In this document: piece by piece, positions 23,550 to 33,098 of the stretch
How the letters are laid out: each line of letters opens with the position of its first letter
Numbering within the stretch: position 1 is the stretch's first letter
From: Cladophialophora immunda
Lineage: Eukaryota > Ascomycota > Eurotiomycetes > Chaetothyriales > Herpotrichiellaceae
Reading direction: 5' to 3'
DNA: 64,000 nt
Assembly: GCF_000835495.1 (NCBI RefSeq)
Contig: NW_015622544.1
Location: forward strand, 4,430,855-4,494,854
The notes under the pieces: generated by a model
Seen by the model: only the letters and a program-made list of their open reading frames with translations
Database searches by the model: none
Told to the model about the DNA's origin: nothing
Translations under genes and position numbers: made by a program

Positions 23550-24065
23550 GGCGAGTGGCTAGAAAGCGCGATATGCCCGGACCCGGAGTCTCACTGGGTA
23601 CGAGGTACAACAAATTCACAATCCTCCTCGCCTTCCACGCTTCCGCTTATGAATCCCTGCATGCCAGCCAATTTCTGGGCCAGCGAGTCGCGCGTTGGCG
23701 ATGTCAACCAGCAGGGGTGTCAGGGCGCCCTGACACTGATAACAATCTGCAGCTTGCTCGATTCTCGACGCGCCGCCTATGGGAACCCACGAGTGGCGGA
23801 TGATTCTGACTCGCAAGAGAAGAGTAAGACACCTATTTCCCCACAGGTGCCCGCACCCGCGGATGCATCTAAGGGAGCACCATGCACGCACCATGCAAGC
23901 ACCATGTGGGACCGCTAGACCGGGAAGCCCTTCGCCTGGGGAAGCCGCCCGGGTTCATATACAGCTCTAGACCTCGGGCAAACTCTCTCAAATCTCGAAC
24001 GACTTTGCTCCAGGAAAACACTGCAGCGCAGACTCGTCTCAGTTCCAGTCTCAGAAGCTGCCAAA
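23550..24065. promoter_or_regulatory. divergent promoter, cyclase gene / MFS permease gene
   Basis: A 516-bp head-to-head region. It holds the perfect 20-bp palindrome at 23717-23736, a run of imperfect CACCATGCA repeats at about 23876-23908 and a CATATAC element near 23956, about 105 bp before the permease ATG. Confidence 0.6.
23717..23736. promoter_or_regulatory. perfect 20-bp palindrome, candidate operator
   Basis: GTGTCAGGGC followed by its exact reverse complement, with no spacer. It lies 181 bp upstream of the cyclase ATG (23549) and 330 bp upstream of the permease ATG (24066). A dimeric regulator could bind it. No second copy was noticed in the window. Confidence 0.5.
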
Positions 24066-26026
24066 ATGCCGCACCTCGAGGGCGTTAAGAAGCAAAAGAT
24101 CAACGCATACAATGTGTTGTTGCTGTGTTTTATCGGCCTGGGGTCGTTGACCTATGGTTACACAGCCTCGATCATTGGGACAACCCTGGGTTGGTACCAC
24201 CCGGCTGAACCTGACTCCTCCTGCCCAAGACTGACGCTCCCAATCAACAGGTCAACCATCTTTTATTGCCTACTTCGATCTCGCCACCAGAAGCAATGGA
24301 ACAGACCTGATAAGTACTATGAACGGCCTGTTCCAGACCGGTGGCACTATTGGCACGTTGATGCTTCCCTACGTTGCCGACCGATGGGGTCGGAAATGGG
24401 CTATCGTCCTGGTAGGTGGAATTGGCGGTCGTTCGTTGTATCTGAGCAAGCTGACATTTTGATGCAGCCGGCAGTCATTGCAATGATCTCGGGGGCCTTC
24501 TTGGCTGGCAGCACCAATGTTGGCGAGTTCTTGCTCTTCCGATTCTTTGCAGGTGCCTCGGCGTTTATGATCCTTGCAGCTGTTCCAGTTGAGTCCCCTT
24601 GCCTGTTTCCTGGTGACTATCCATTACTCACGCTTGGTAGATTTGGATGTCGGAAGTCGTGCCGGTCGATTTGAGAGGTGCTCTGGTCGACGTTCACGCC
24701 GTCTTTCTTATTCTCGGGTACACCATCCAAGGATGGGTTGGATTCGGCTTCTACTTCTGGGATGGGGGTGAGGATACATGGCGACCTCCTCTAGCTCTTC
24801 AATGCGCGTGGCCTCTGCTCCTGCTTTGCGGTATCTACTGGGTTCCCGAATCGGTACGTTGTCGCTGCACGCTCAAATAAATCGAGGCTAACAGGACGGC
24901 AATCTCTAGCCTCGTTGGTTAATCATGCAGGGCCGCATTGATGAAGCAAAAGATATCCTCTTCAAATTGCACTCCGACCCCAGCGACCCGGACAACGAGT
25001 TTGCCAACGCAGAGTACTACCAGATCCAAAAGCAAATCGCCATCGACAAGACACTTGGCAACTCGTGGATGCACATGATTAAGAAGCCATCCTACCGGAA
25101 ACGATGCCTGCTCGCAGTCGGAACTACAGGGATCATTCAATGCTCTGGCGTGTTGGTTATCAACAGTAAGCCCTCGTCCGGCATTCTTTTCGTCAGACTT
25201 GACTGACTTTGGTCAGACTATGGACCGACCTTGTATGCCAACCTTGGGTTCAGCCCGGTCAAACAGTTGCTCTATCCTGCTGGCTGGCTCACTCTCACCC
25301 TGGGCATCAACATCATGGCCATGGCCCTGGTCGACCGTTTCCCTCGAAACCGATATATGGCATTCGGTGTCTTGGGCTGCATGGTCACCCTCATCATCGA
25401 GGCCGCCTTGGTTGCGAATTTCGTTCCATCCAACAACCAATCTGCCCTCCTTGCGGCTGTAGCGATGTTCTACATCTTCCAAATCTTTTACGGATTCTGC
25501 CTTGATGGTAAAGCCCCCCACGTATACACGCATGTCAAATTTCCCGAGCAGGCTTCTAACTGGCTTCCGTCACTAGGCACCCAATTTAGCTACCTCAACG
25601 AGCTGTTCCCCAGCCATATCAGAGCCAAAGGCGTCTGCTTGGGAGTTTCGATGATCTCGCTGATGAACATCATCTGGCTCCAGGCCGCTCCAACTGCTTT
25701 CAAGTAAGTTTGCCCCCCAGTAGCCTATTGTAGATGCAGTTTGCTCACCCACAAACAGGACGATCGGGTGGAAGTTCTACCTCGCATTCATCATTCCCGG
25801 GACGATTGGCGGATTCATCATGCTGTTCTTCTTCCCGGACACCAAGGGCATGCCACTGGAGGAAATCGCCGCCATCTTCGGCGATGCCGACGAGGTGGCC
25901 ATCTACCAACGCGAGATTGAAATCGACCACGTCACCCACACCATCATCACCCACGAACACGGTGGGGAGAAGACCACCACCCCCGTTGTCACCGAGGATC
26001 TCAAGACGGCCGACGATACCGTTTAA
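24066..26026 (+). CDS. MFS permease, sugar-transporter family
   Basis: Eight exons: 24066-24189, 24251-24411, 24468-24587, 24641-24853, 24910-25165, 25217-25507, 25577-25703, 25759-26026; 519 residues in one consistent frame. Sugar-porter signatures are present: MLPYVADRWGRKWAI after helix 2, LLFRFFAGASAF, the spliced VPESPRWLIMQGRIDEAKD, FSYLNELFPSHIRAKG and a C-terminal FFPDTKGMPLEEIAAIFGD. Fungal members of this branch move hexoses, lactose, quinate or other small carboxylic or polyol substrates by proton symport at the plasma membrane. Here it most likely imports the cluster's growth substrate. The tail is rich in His and Thr. Intron density (seven introns of 50-69 bp) is typical for the family. 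Confidence 0.9.
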
Positions 26027-26625
26027 ATCGGCAGGGGACCGGCGTTTTTGCCCTCTTGATAATGTCTTACCAAACGATATTTCTCCGACGAACTCTGAAC
26101 TGGTAATCCGATGCAGGCCACCAGCACTCCGACAATCGACGTTCACAGCTCGTAGATTACATAGGATGCATGGATGGAAGCTGCAGCACTTGGTCGCGTT
26201 TTCAACGGATACCCTATGGTATTTTTGATCTGGCGCATATATAAATACATTAGTTTTGAGCCGGGGGGGTTTTATCCAGCCCCCCGAGCCTCGTAGCAAG
26301 CGCGCTCAATAACCACACTCTGCTATACGCACTGTAATCACTACATTTCTCGGGCGCTTTGACATGACATCTCGCGTATATACCCCAGAGGGGCTCAGGT
26401 ACCCTCACATCCGAGGCATTTTGCCAAGCAATGCTGGATATTTCGCTTCTGCGAGCGTGAGAGAGCCCCTCGAGGAGTAATAATTAATATAAGAGGGTTG
26501 ATAAATCCAGTCCTCTTTTCCTCGGTCGTGGATGATTTTCCCATATCTTCCATCTGTTCTGCTCAGCCAGCGAGGTGTCATATCACCCCCATATATTGAC
26601 CCACAGTCGAAGAGAGTCTCTCACA
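26027..26625. other. intergenic: permease 3' region and kinase promoter
   Basis: About 600 bp in which the permease and kinase genes run in tandem. It includes the G7/C6 hairpin at 26262-26286. AT-rich patches follow near 26480-26500. No gene seen. Confidence 0.45.
26262..26286. repeat. short GC hairpin downstream of the permease
   Basis: CGGGGGG and CCCCCCG arms separated by about 11 bases (TTTTATCCAG core). It could form an mRNA hairpin in the 3' UTR; a role in 3'-end formation is only a guess. Confidence 0.5.
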
Positions 26626-28136
26626 ATGAGACAGCCGATCGACAGGGAGTCGCTGGAGCGCTATCTCGCGCAGCACGTCCCTGAGATCCAACCCCCCGTC
26701 CAAATCCGACAGGTACGCGAGGACAATATCGCCGACCTCCACAAACTCTACTATTCTCCCCTTTCTGCCCTTCCACCCTTTGGATTCACTAACGTGTCGG
26801 GTTCGGGGGGAGGGCCGGTCCCCTCGCGGGCCTCGCTCAACCCCCCAAACCACCGAAACAGTTCGAATACGGCCAATCCAACCCGACGTACCAACTGACC
26901 GACAGCCGCGGGCGGCACTTTGTGCTGCGCAAGAAGCCGCCGGGGAAGCTGCTCACGACGGCGGCGCACCAGGTCGAGCGCGAGTACCGGGTCATCAGCG
27001 CGCTGAACGGCACCGACATCCCCGTGCCCAAGGCGTACTGCCTGTGCGAGGACAGCGCCGTCATCGGCACGCCGTTCTACATCATGGAGTTCCTGGACGG
27101 GCGCATCTTCCAGGAGGCGTGCATCCCGGGGGTGTCGCCTGAGGAGAGGAGCGTGATGTACGTTCTTAACCTTTTCGTTCATACGCGGAGGGATCCTCCT
27201 GTCTCCTGTCCTTTTTAATTTGTCCAGTCTGCTTGGTCCGGCTGCAGGACCGACAAGGACCGGACCAAGTTCTTGCAAGACCGTGTCACTCTGACTTCGT
27301 ACGAGAGGAACAGGTGGAAAGAAGCCGTCCAGACCCTGGCGCGCCTCCACCGCGTCGACCCCGTCTCGGTCGGGCTCACCAACTTCGGCAAACCGCGCGG
27401 CTTCTACGGCCGCCAGATCCGCACGCTGAAGCGGCTGGACGAGTCGTACTCGAAGGTGGTCGACGTCGAGTCCCACGAGGCCGTGGGCCGGATCCCGGGC
27501 ATGGACGAGATGGTGGCGTTCTTCGAGGAGGAGGGCCGCGGGCCGCGGGATCGCGGCGCCATCACGCACGGCGACTACAAGATCGACAACTTGGTGTACC
27601 ACAAGACGAAGCCGGTGATTATTGGGATCCTCGAGTGAGTCCTGCCCCATCGTCCTCCCCCCTCTTCCTGCCAACGTACCGATCCTCCCCTTCCTCCACA
27701 AAAAGCACATCATACCAGGAAAATGACCGGCGTGTATAGCTGGGAGATCGCGACCGTCGGCCACCCGCTGTCCGACCTGAGCAACCTCACCATGCCGTGG
27801 ACGGTGACGCAGGGCTTCAAGGAGATCAAGACGCACTCGCACCCGGCCTTCGACGTGGGCGCCGGCCCGCCGGGCCTGCCCACCAAGCAGCAGTGCCTGG
27901 AGTGGTACCGCGAGGTGGCCGGGTGGGATCCGCGAGGCGAGATCGCGTGGGCCGACGCCTTCGCCATCTTCCGCACCGGCGTCATGATCCAGGGCATCGC
28001 CGCCCGGTGGGCGGTGCGGCAGGCGAGCGGGGAGGGCTCGTCCGCGGCCGCACTCGCGCTCGAGAGGTTCCCCTACGCGCGCGCGGCGCTGAAGATGGTC
28101 AGGGAGTTCAAGGGCGCCGGGGACTCGCGGTTATAG
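26626..28136 (+). CDS. APH-fold phosphotransferase (ACAD10/11 kinase-domain / LvaA type)
   Basis: Four exons: 26626-26712, 26862-27157, 27248-27634, 27740-28136; 388 residues. Kinase landmarks: [12 protein letters not shown] (nucleotide loop), [13 protein letters not shown] (ATP-binding Lys), [33 protein letters not shown], the catalytic loop [11 protein letters not shown], and [20 protein letters not shown], whose Asp is restored only by splicing intron 3. The last motif is the hallmark of the ACAD10/ACAD11 N-terminal kinase domain and of bacterial LvaA, which phosphorylate the hydroxyl of 4-hydroxyacyl-CoA. Its presumed partner is the dehydrogenase at 16627-18211. The C-terminus is Ser-Arg-Leu, a canonical PTS1, so a peroxisomal site is predicted. 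Third-codon GC is visibly higher than in neighbouring genes. The first intron is long (149 bp). Confidence 0.9.
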
Positions 28137-28686
28137 GGGATTTCATTCTCAACGACCCTGGGAGGAACCAACCCCTGTTCAGATCGGCGAGGAGATTGGT
28201 TGAGACCCGGCTGCAAGCTGTGTGGAATCGTTTTCCTTCCTCCCCATATCTGCAGCGTTTTGATACATGAGCGATTTGGTATTAGCGCGGCTTCAGAATC
28301 AGATTATGCAAGAGAGAGAAGCAAGGGAAAAGTGAGACGGAGAACAGCATGGAGCGAAGGAGAAAGCACTACCATTGTCGAAGCTCCACGAGCCTGATCA
28401 TCAACAGCATCTCGAGTCACCAACAACAGCCCTGATAAAGGCACTGGCTGGCTCTCTGTCCTTCCGAGAATGTGCCCTGTCGAAGTTTCATGCCTAGCAT
28501 AGTCTCCACACCATCCGCTCGCTCTCCTCAAGTACCTGGTCGCTCTCCCTCTCCACAGCCTTGACAGCTCATAGAGGAGTTGCTGGCTGGTTTATCTGGG
28601 TAGAACGAAGTTCATAGACGATTCTACCTCTCACTCATCAAGGCAAAGATAGTCATCTGTTAGCTGAGGTCAGGTCCGGTGTCAAG
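28137..28686. other. intergenic: right border of the cluster
   Basis: About 550 bp between the kinase gene and the resumed BTB array (convergent 3' ends). No direct repeats, transposon ends or genes seen. Confidence 0.45.
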
Positions 28687-29452
28687 TCAAGTACACTCCT
28701 TGCCGTCCTCATGGACATGATAGAAGCAGGTGTTCATTTTGAAAGCTTCTTTGGACGGACGATCTGCCGGGTCGGCAAAGCGCCAGAACAGCGCCGTCAC
28801 AAGCTGCGCGTTTGCCGTGAGCTGCTCCATCTCCGTCACGTACTTTCCATTCGCTTCGGCGGCGTCGGCGCCCTTCTTGTACGCATCCGGCTTCCTCAGG
28901 ACCTGGTGGTAAAATAGGTCCAGAACCAGCTTCCGCAGCGGGCATCCTTCGATCGTGTTCTTCCAGAAGTACGATGCCCACTCCGGATTGAGCTTCCAGG
29001 ACACAAACTGGGCCCGGAGCACGTCGACGAGGGCGTTCTGCAGGTCGGACATGCCAAATCGGCGGGCCGCGTTGTACGCGCGCAGCATGCATCCCCAATC
29101 GAGATTCTCGGCGATCTTGTCCGCGTACAGCCACTCGACGATGATGGCGAAGCCGGCCGGGTTGTCTTCGGGCAGGTGGACGGCCTTCTCTTCTTGCTCT
29201 CACATGCGGGAGTGGAGACACTTGTTGAAGAATGGCGACTTGCACAGCACGCTCTCGTGCACGAGGTGGCGCACCTTCTCCGGGCCAACGGTGACAGTGA
29301 TGATGTTGTCCCAGACGGCAAAACTGCATGTCCCTTGTTAGCAGGAAATCTCACTTTTTGAGTCAGGACCGTCTCTCCCTACTCTCTACTTACCTTCTCT
29401 TCTGGGCTCTGCCGTCCTCAGAGTCGTCCACAGAAGGGCGCTTGGGGGCCAT
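28687..29452 (-). pseudogene. BTB/POZ paralogue 4, interrupted by one in-frame TGA
   Basis: Exon 1 (29394-29452, 59 nt, MAPKRPSVDDSEDGRAQKR) and exon 2 (28687-29323) have the same exon-1 length and phase-2 intron as BTB 3. The frame is open except for a TGA at 29200-29202. The stop falls in the BTB fold: FFNKCLHSRM, stop, EQEEKAVHLPEDNPAGF. Paralogue 5 has CLGAGMKEAQENAVALPDD there, so a sense codon such as Lys is expected. Without it the product would be 231 residues, ending CFYHVHEDGKECT. Only one lesion is visible, so it is a very recent pseudogene, a sequencing error, or a readthrough case. A GTGAGA donor-like string overlaps the stop, but removing an intron there would cut conserved BTB residues. 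The Lys/Arg-rich exon 1 resembles a nuclear localisation signal. Confidence 0.75.
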
Positions 29453-30061
29453 GTCGAGGAGGATAGGGAAGATATTGGGATCGGCCGCTCGATCGATAGA
29501 CGAGTTGGCTCACTGTGTCCTTGACTGGTTTGCTTTCCCAGTGATGAAAGGAACAGGGTAAAGTAGGACTGGATGAGGGATGTGACACGGTGAGATCGGT
29601 AAGTAACAGGAGTTATTCTATCATGGATGTAGTGAAATCACTCCTTTCGCTTTTCTTTCCCTCTTCGTCAACATGTTTGCTAGAAGAAGTCCGGGAACAG
29701 AAGGTGGGAGTGCTTACCGGTGTGTCCCAGGCTGATGCTCGAAGGCAAGGCTGTGAGGGATGCGCGAGATGGCTATTGAGAAACTTCACGAGTCAGACAA
29801 CTTTGAAACTGTATCTGTGTTGGTTAACAAGCACGAAAGGACGCTCTGGTCTTGTCCATTTCTCCTTCCGTGTTTCAGTTCTCCAGCTCTTGCTCAGTGC
29901 TGTCATAGAAGTGATGTTCAATCCTGTCCAGTTCAAGTTGTTGAGATCCTCCCACAAGCAGTGTTGGCACAGCCGAAAATTGCATGTCCAGACAGGAACC
30001 CAACGATAGTGGATATCATTCCTTAACCCCCAGGCACAGAGGGATCTTGTTGCATCGTCCT
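29453..30061. other. intergenic between BTB 4 and BTB 5
   Basis: About 610 bp; promoter of BTB 4 and 3' flank of BTB 5. No additional BTB remnant recognised. Confidence 0.4.
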
Positions 30062-30859
30062 TCACTTGCATTTCCTTCCGTCTTCGTGGACATGATAAAG
30101 GCAACTAACGCCCGAAGCTGGGCTGGTAGGAATACAGCTCCCCGAGTTGCGGCTGTGGTCTATTATCTTCCATAGCAATGCAGTCGTTAAACCAGCATTT
30201 CCCTTAAAAATCTCCTCCAATGCTGCTGCAGAGGCATCCACTGTACCTATGCTGCCCCGTCGGTATCTATCTGGATATGATGCAATCCAATAATGCATCT
30301 GATCCAAAAATAGTTGGCGAAGCGGCGACCCCTCTGGCAGCCTTCCCCATGCCCATGAGGCATGTCCCAGAGAGATAAAGACACCAGCTCTGAAAACATC
30401 GGCGATTGCATTCTGGAGATCGGGAATGCAATACTTGTCGGCGAGAATGTATGCATTGAGGAGGAGGAATCCGGGTGTCCCAAAACCGTTCAAGCGACCA
30501 GTGTACATCCATCGGACGACGACGTCGAAAGCCTTTGGGTCATCATCCGGAAGAGCAACTGCATTCTCTTGAGCTTCTTTCATGCCTGCACCAAGACACT
30601 TGTCGAAGAACGGGCATTTTGACACCAAAATTTGCTTGTGAATCCCATATTTCACCTTCTCCTTGCCAACGGTGACCGCAACAATATCCGCGTAAGAGTA
30701 CATGTTAAGGCTGACACGTTAGCTCTTCAAAACTTCGGACCGGGAAGATGCTCGAGGAGCTCACCCTTGGGAGCTGTCTTTTCTAACTTCGTTGCGGGGC
30801 TTCTTGCTTGGGGGTTCATCAATACTGCCCTTGCCCGTGGGATTTTCGCTCCAAGACAT
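30062..30859 (-). CDS. BTB/POZ domain protein 5
   Basis: Two exons, 30765-30859 (95 nt) and 30062-30710, 247 residues, again with a phase-2 intron (54 bp). Exon 1 encodes MSWSENPTGKGSIDEPPSKK followed by PRNE, with a KKPR nuclear-signal-like cluster. The BTB fold follows: IVAVTVGKEKVKYGIHKQIL, FFDKCLGAGMKEAQENAVAL, AFDVVVRWMYTGRLNG, AYILADKYCIPDLQNAIADV. After the helical C-terminal half comes CLYHVHEDGRKCK at the extreme C-terminus. This intact copy is the best reference for judging the damage in paralogues 2 and 4. No fused MATH, Kelch or zinc-finger domain is present. The likely role is protein-protein interaction, possibly as a cullin-3 adaptor or chromatin-linked factor. Confidence 0.87.
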
Positions 30860-31697
30860 CTTGTTGTCTGACCCAGCTTTCGGCATATCTGTGTTTGTCT
30901 CTTTCACGCGGACTGTCTCCGGCATTCCACCCCGATGGGCCGCCCTTTGCCTCTGAACCCCCTTTCGTGACCGCGGCCTCGGGTACTGTGGCCAGTTTCA
31001 AGTGAGGATAGATCAGAGGAGAAATGCCCCGCGGCGTTTCGTCCTAGTAACCAATACTTAGTAGTCTGGTAACGGTAGAGTGAGAAGGGTAGATAAGACG
31101 GTTGTGAGAGAGAGGCAATGTGTGAATCAGTCAATATTCGTGTTTTCGCCAAAGATGACCCCAAAGTGAGCGACCAGAGAATATGTCCAAATCCTCAGCT
31201 GCCTCAGAGCCAAATTCACCGGAGAGAACAAAAACGTGCGATCTCTTACCCAATCCAAGGGAATGGAACGCCTTTCTGGATATGGTAGACAGACTGCCTC
31301 GGAGAGTTTTTGCTAACATATTCCTCATCTCATCCAAAAACCTAACAACTGTTTGTCAGAGGCCGTTGGAAAAGCCGGGTAGTAAGCTCCCTTTCACGAG
31401 CGTTCGCATTTCCTGGAACCTGGATATAGAACTGGTAAGGCAGCGCGAGTGGCCTTGTACACGCCCAGCTTCTTCGGAAGAGGCAAGCAGGCCATCCTCT
31501 ATTGCCGTGAGTATACCAAAGATCGTTCTTTCCTCGTATTACAAGATCATACTTCTGGAAAACCCATACAATGGCACATGCAAACATGACCCTTTTGGTT
31601 GTCCATGAGCTTTTGTGTTCCCCTCCTGGCCGTTTACATTCGGTGAGAGACTCCAGTATCGTGGCGTGAGTTCCGAATCCATTCGAGGGGGAGTCGT
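30860..31697. other. intergenic between BTB 5 and erv25
   Basis: About 840 bp; BTB 5 promoter and erv25 3' flank. A 68-codon minus frame at 31131-31337 has no recognisable features. Confidence 0.4.
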
Positions 31698-32511
31698 TTA
31701 GATCAGATGCTTCGACCTGGATAACAACACTCGTGAGCACTGATCGAAGAAAGCCGGCGCACAAGATCACAAACGCGATTGGAACAGGCGATAAAGGAAA
31801 AACAAACCTGAAGTAGGCCCTCAAATACACGACCTGCCACGCTCCCAGACCCACCAACATTCCCATCGTCCCAAAGGCAAACCATTTGACCCTTTCATTC
31901 GTGCTCTCGTTGGTATCCCGCAACTTCTGCTCTCTGATCCTGAGGTACTCCATCTCTTGGACGATCTCATTGACTGTCTCCTCTATTCTTCGCAGGTCCG
32001 CTTCCACAGGCTTCAGCTTTTCGTTGGCTTGAATGGCGGACCAGTCGCGGGCGTCAGCCCCAATATCAATGTCGAGTTCGACATGGCGAGTGGGATTGGG
32101 AACAGCGGCTTCATTGACTTGTTAGTCCTGATATTGCATTTCCACCGGAAAGATTTGACAATGGGGTTAAAGGCACTCACATCGGCCCGTCAATGTATTC
32201 TCAAAGCACACATCAAATGCGGTATCCGCCAAACTTGTGAATGCCATCCTCTTCTCCCCTGCAACATCCTTGGGTCTACCGTAATCGTTTCCTACGGCGT
32301 CTTTGATGTGCATGTTGACCATCTGCCCATCGCCTCTGCTCCCGCTCACAATTGCCGTGACCACGACCAGGGTATCCTTTGTGACAAAGTTCCGTATACA
32401 CCGTTCGTTTTTGGCACTATGTCCCGGCTGGGCAACAAGTTCAAACTTGAGTGCGGAAGAAAGGAAAGGATATAGGAGGAGGGAGAGGAAGAAGACTGCG
32501 AGCCGCGTCAT
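31698..32511 (-). CDS. erv25: Erv25, p24-family ER vesicle cargo receptor
   Basis: Three exons: 32181-32511, 31808-32108 and a 19-nt last exon 31698-31716; 216 residues, the family length. A signal peptide ([20 protein letters not shown]) leads into the GOLD domain with [20 protein letters not shown] and [20 protein letters not shown]. Then come [18 protein letters not shown], a coiled coil ([19 protein letters not shown]) and one membrane helix ([20 protein letters not shown]). The micro-exon supplies the cytosolic tail FRSKHLI, whose hydrophobic and basic residues bind COPII/COPI coats. The protein acts with Emp24 in ER-Golgi transport. Intron 1's acceptor is AAG following an ACTAAC branch site; one or two residues at that join are uncertain. 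Confidence 0.93.
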
Positions 32512-33098
32512 TCTGAGGACGAACCACCACTCCGGTCGTCGATGAAGTGCGCAAAGGGAAGGTGGAAAGGAAAACAAACAAAGGCCGCGCCGCGGCTCAG
32601 GTACAGAGAAAATGTGGTACTGTAAGGAGGGGAGAAGAAAGCGTGTAGCAAGTTGTTCAAATTGGCAGACCTTGAAGATGGAAATTCAATGTTCAGGAGT
32701 GGCAGAAACTGTGTACAAAACCTGGATCACGTGGGCGGTGAGAGTGAAGCCCCTTTTCCCGGCCCCTGGATTTGTGAGGCACGCGACCAGGAATGGGACA
32801 GATACTACCTCGTACTCTTCTTATTACAGGATGGAACATTTTGTGTATATTGACAATCTCTCAGAGCGCCCCTGACGCTAATCTACATGGCAGAACAGAT
32901 TTGCTCGGGTATCTGACTATCCAGCTCCAGCAGAGAAAAACACCCCTTTACCAATGTGACAGTTCGGTGGCCTTTCCCCCTCCTACATTGCTTCCTAGCA
33001 CAGCATTGAATGGGCATTATCTTTTGTCACATCCCGGGCACCCAGTGCTCAATACAGATCCCTCTGGACCTTCATCACATCATCGTCCACTTTCCTGA
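32512..33098. other. intergenic: erv25 promoter
   Basis: About 590 bp upstream of erv25 and downstream of the next minus-strand gene. Nothing else recognised. Confidence 0.45.

Noticed and set aside
26751..27842. 363-codon minus-strand frame opposite the kinase gene
   Set aside because: It is the antisense shadow of GC-rich kinase exons and introns; its residues are Arg/His/Leu-biased with no domain, while the plus strand carries complete kinase motifs and splice sites.
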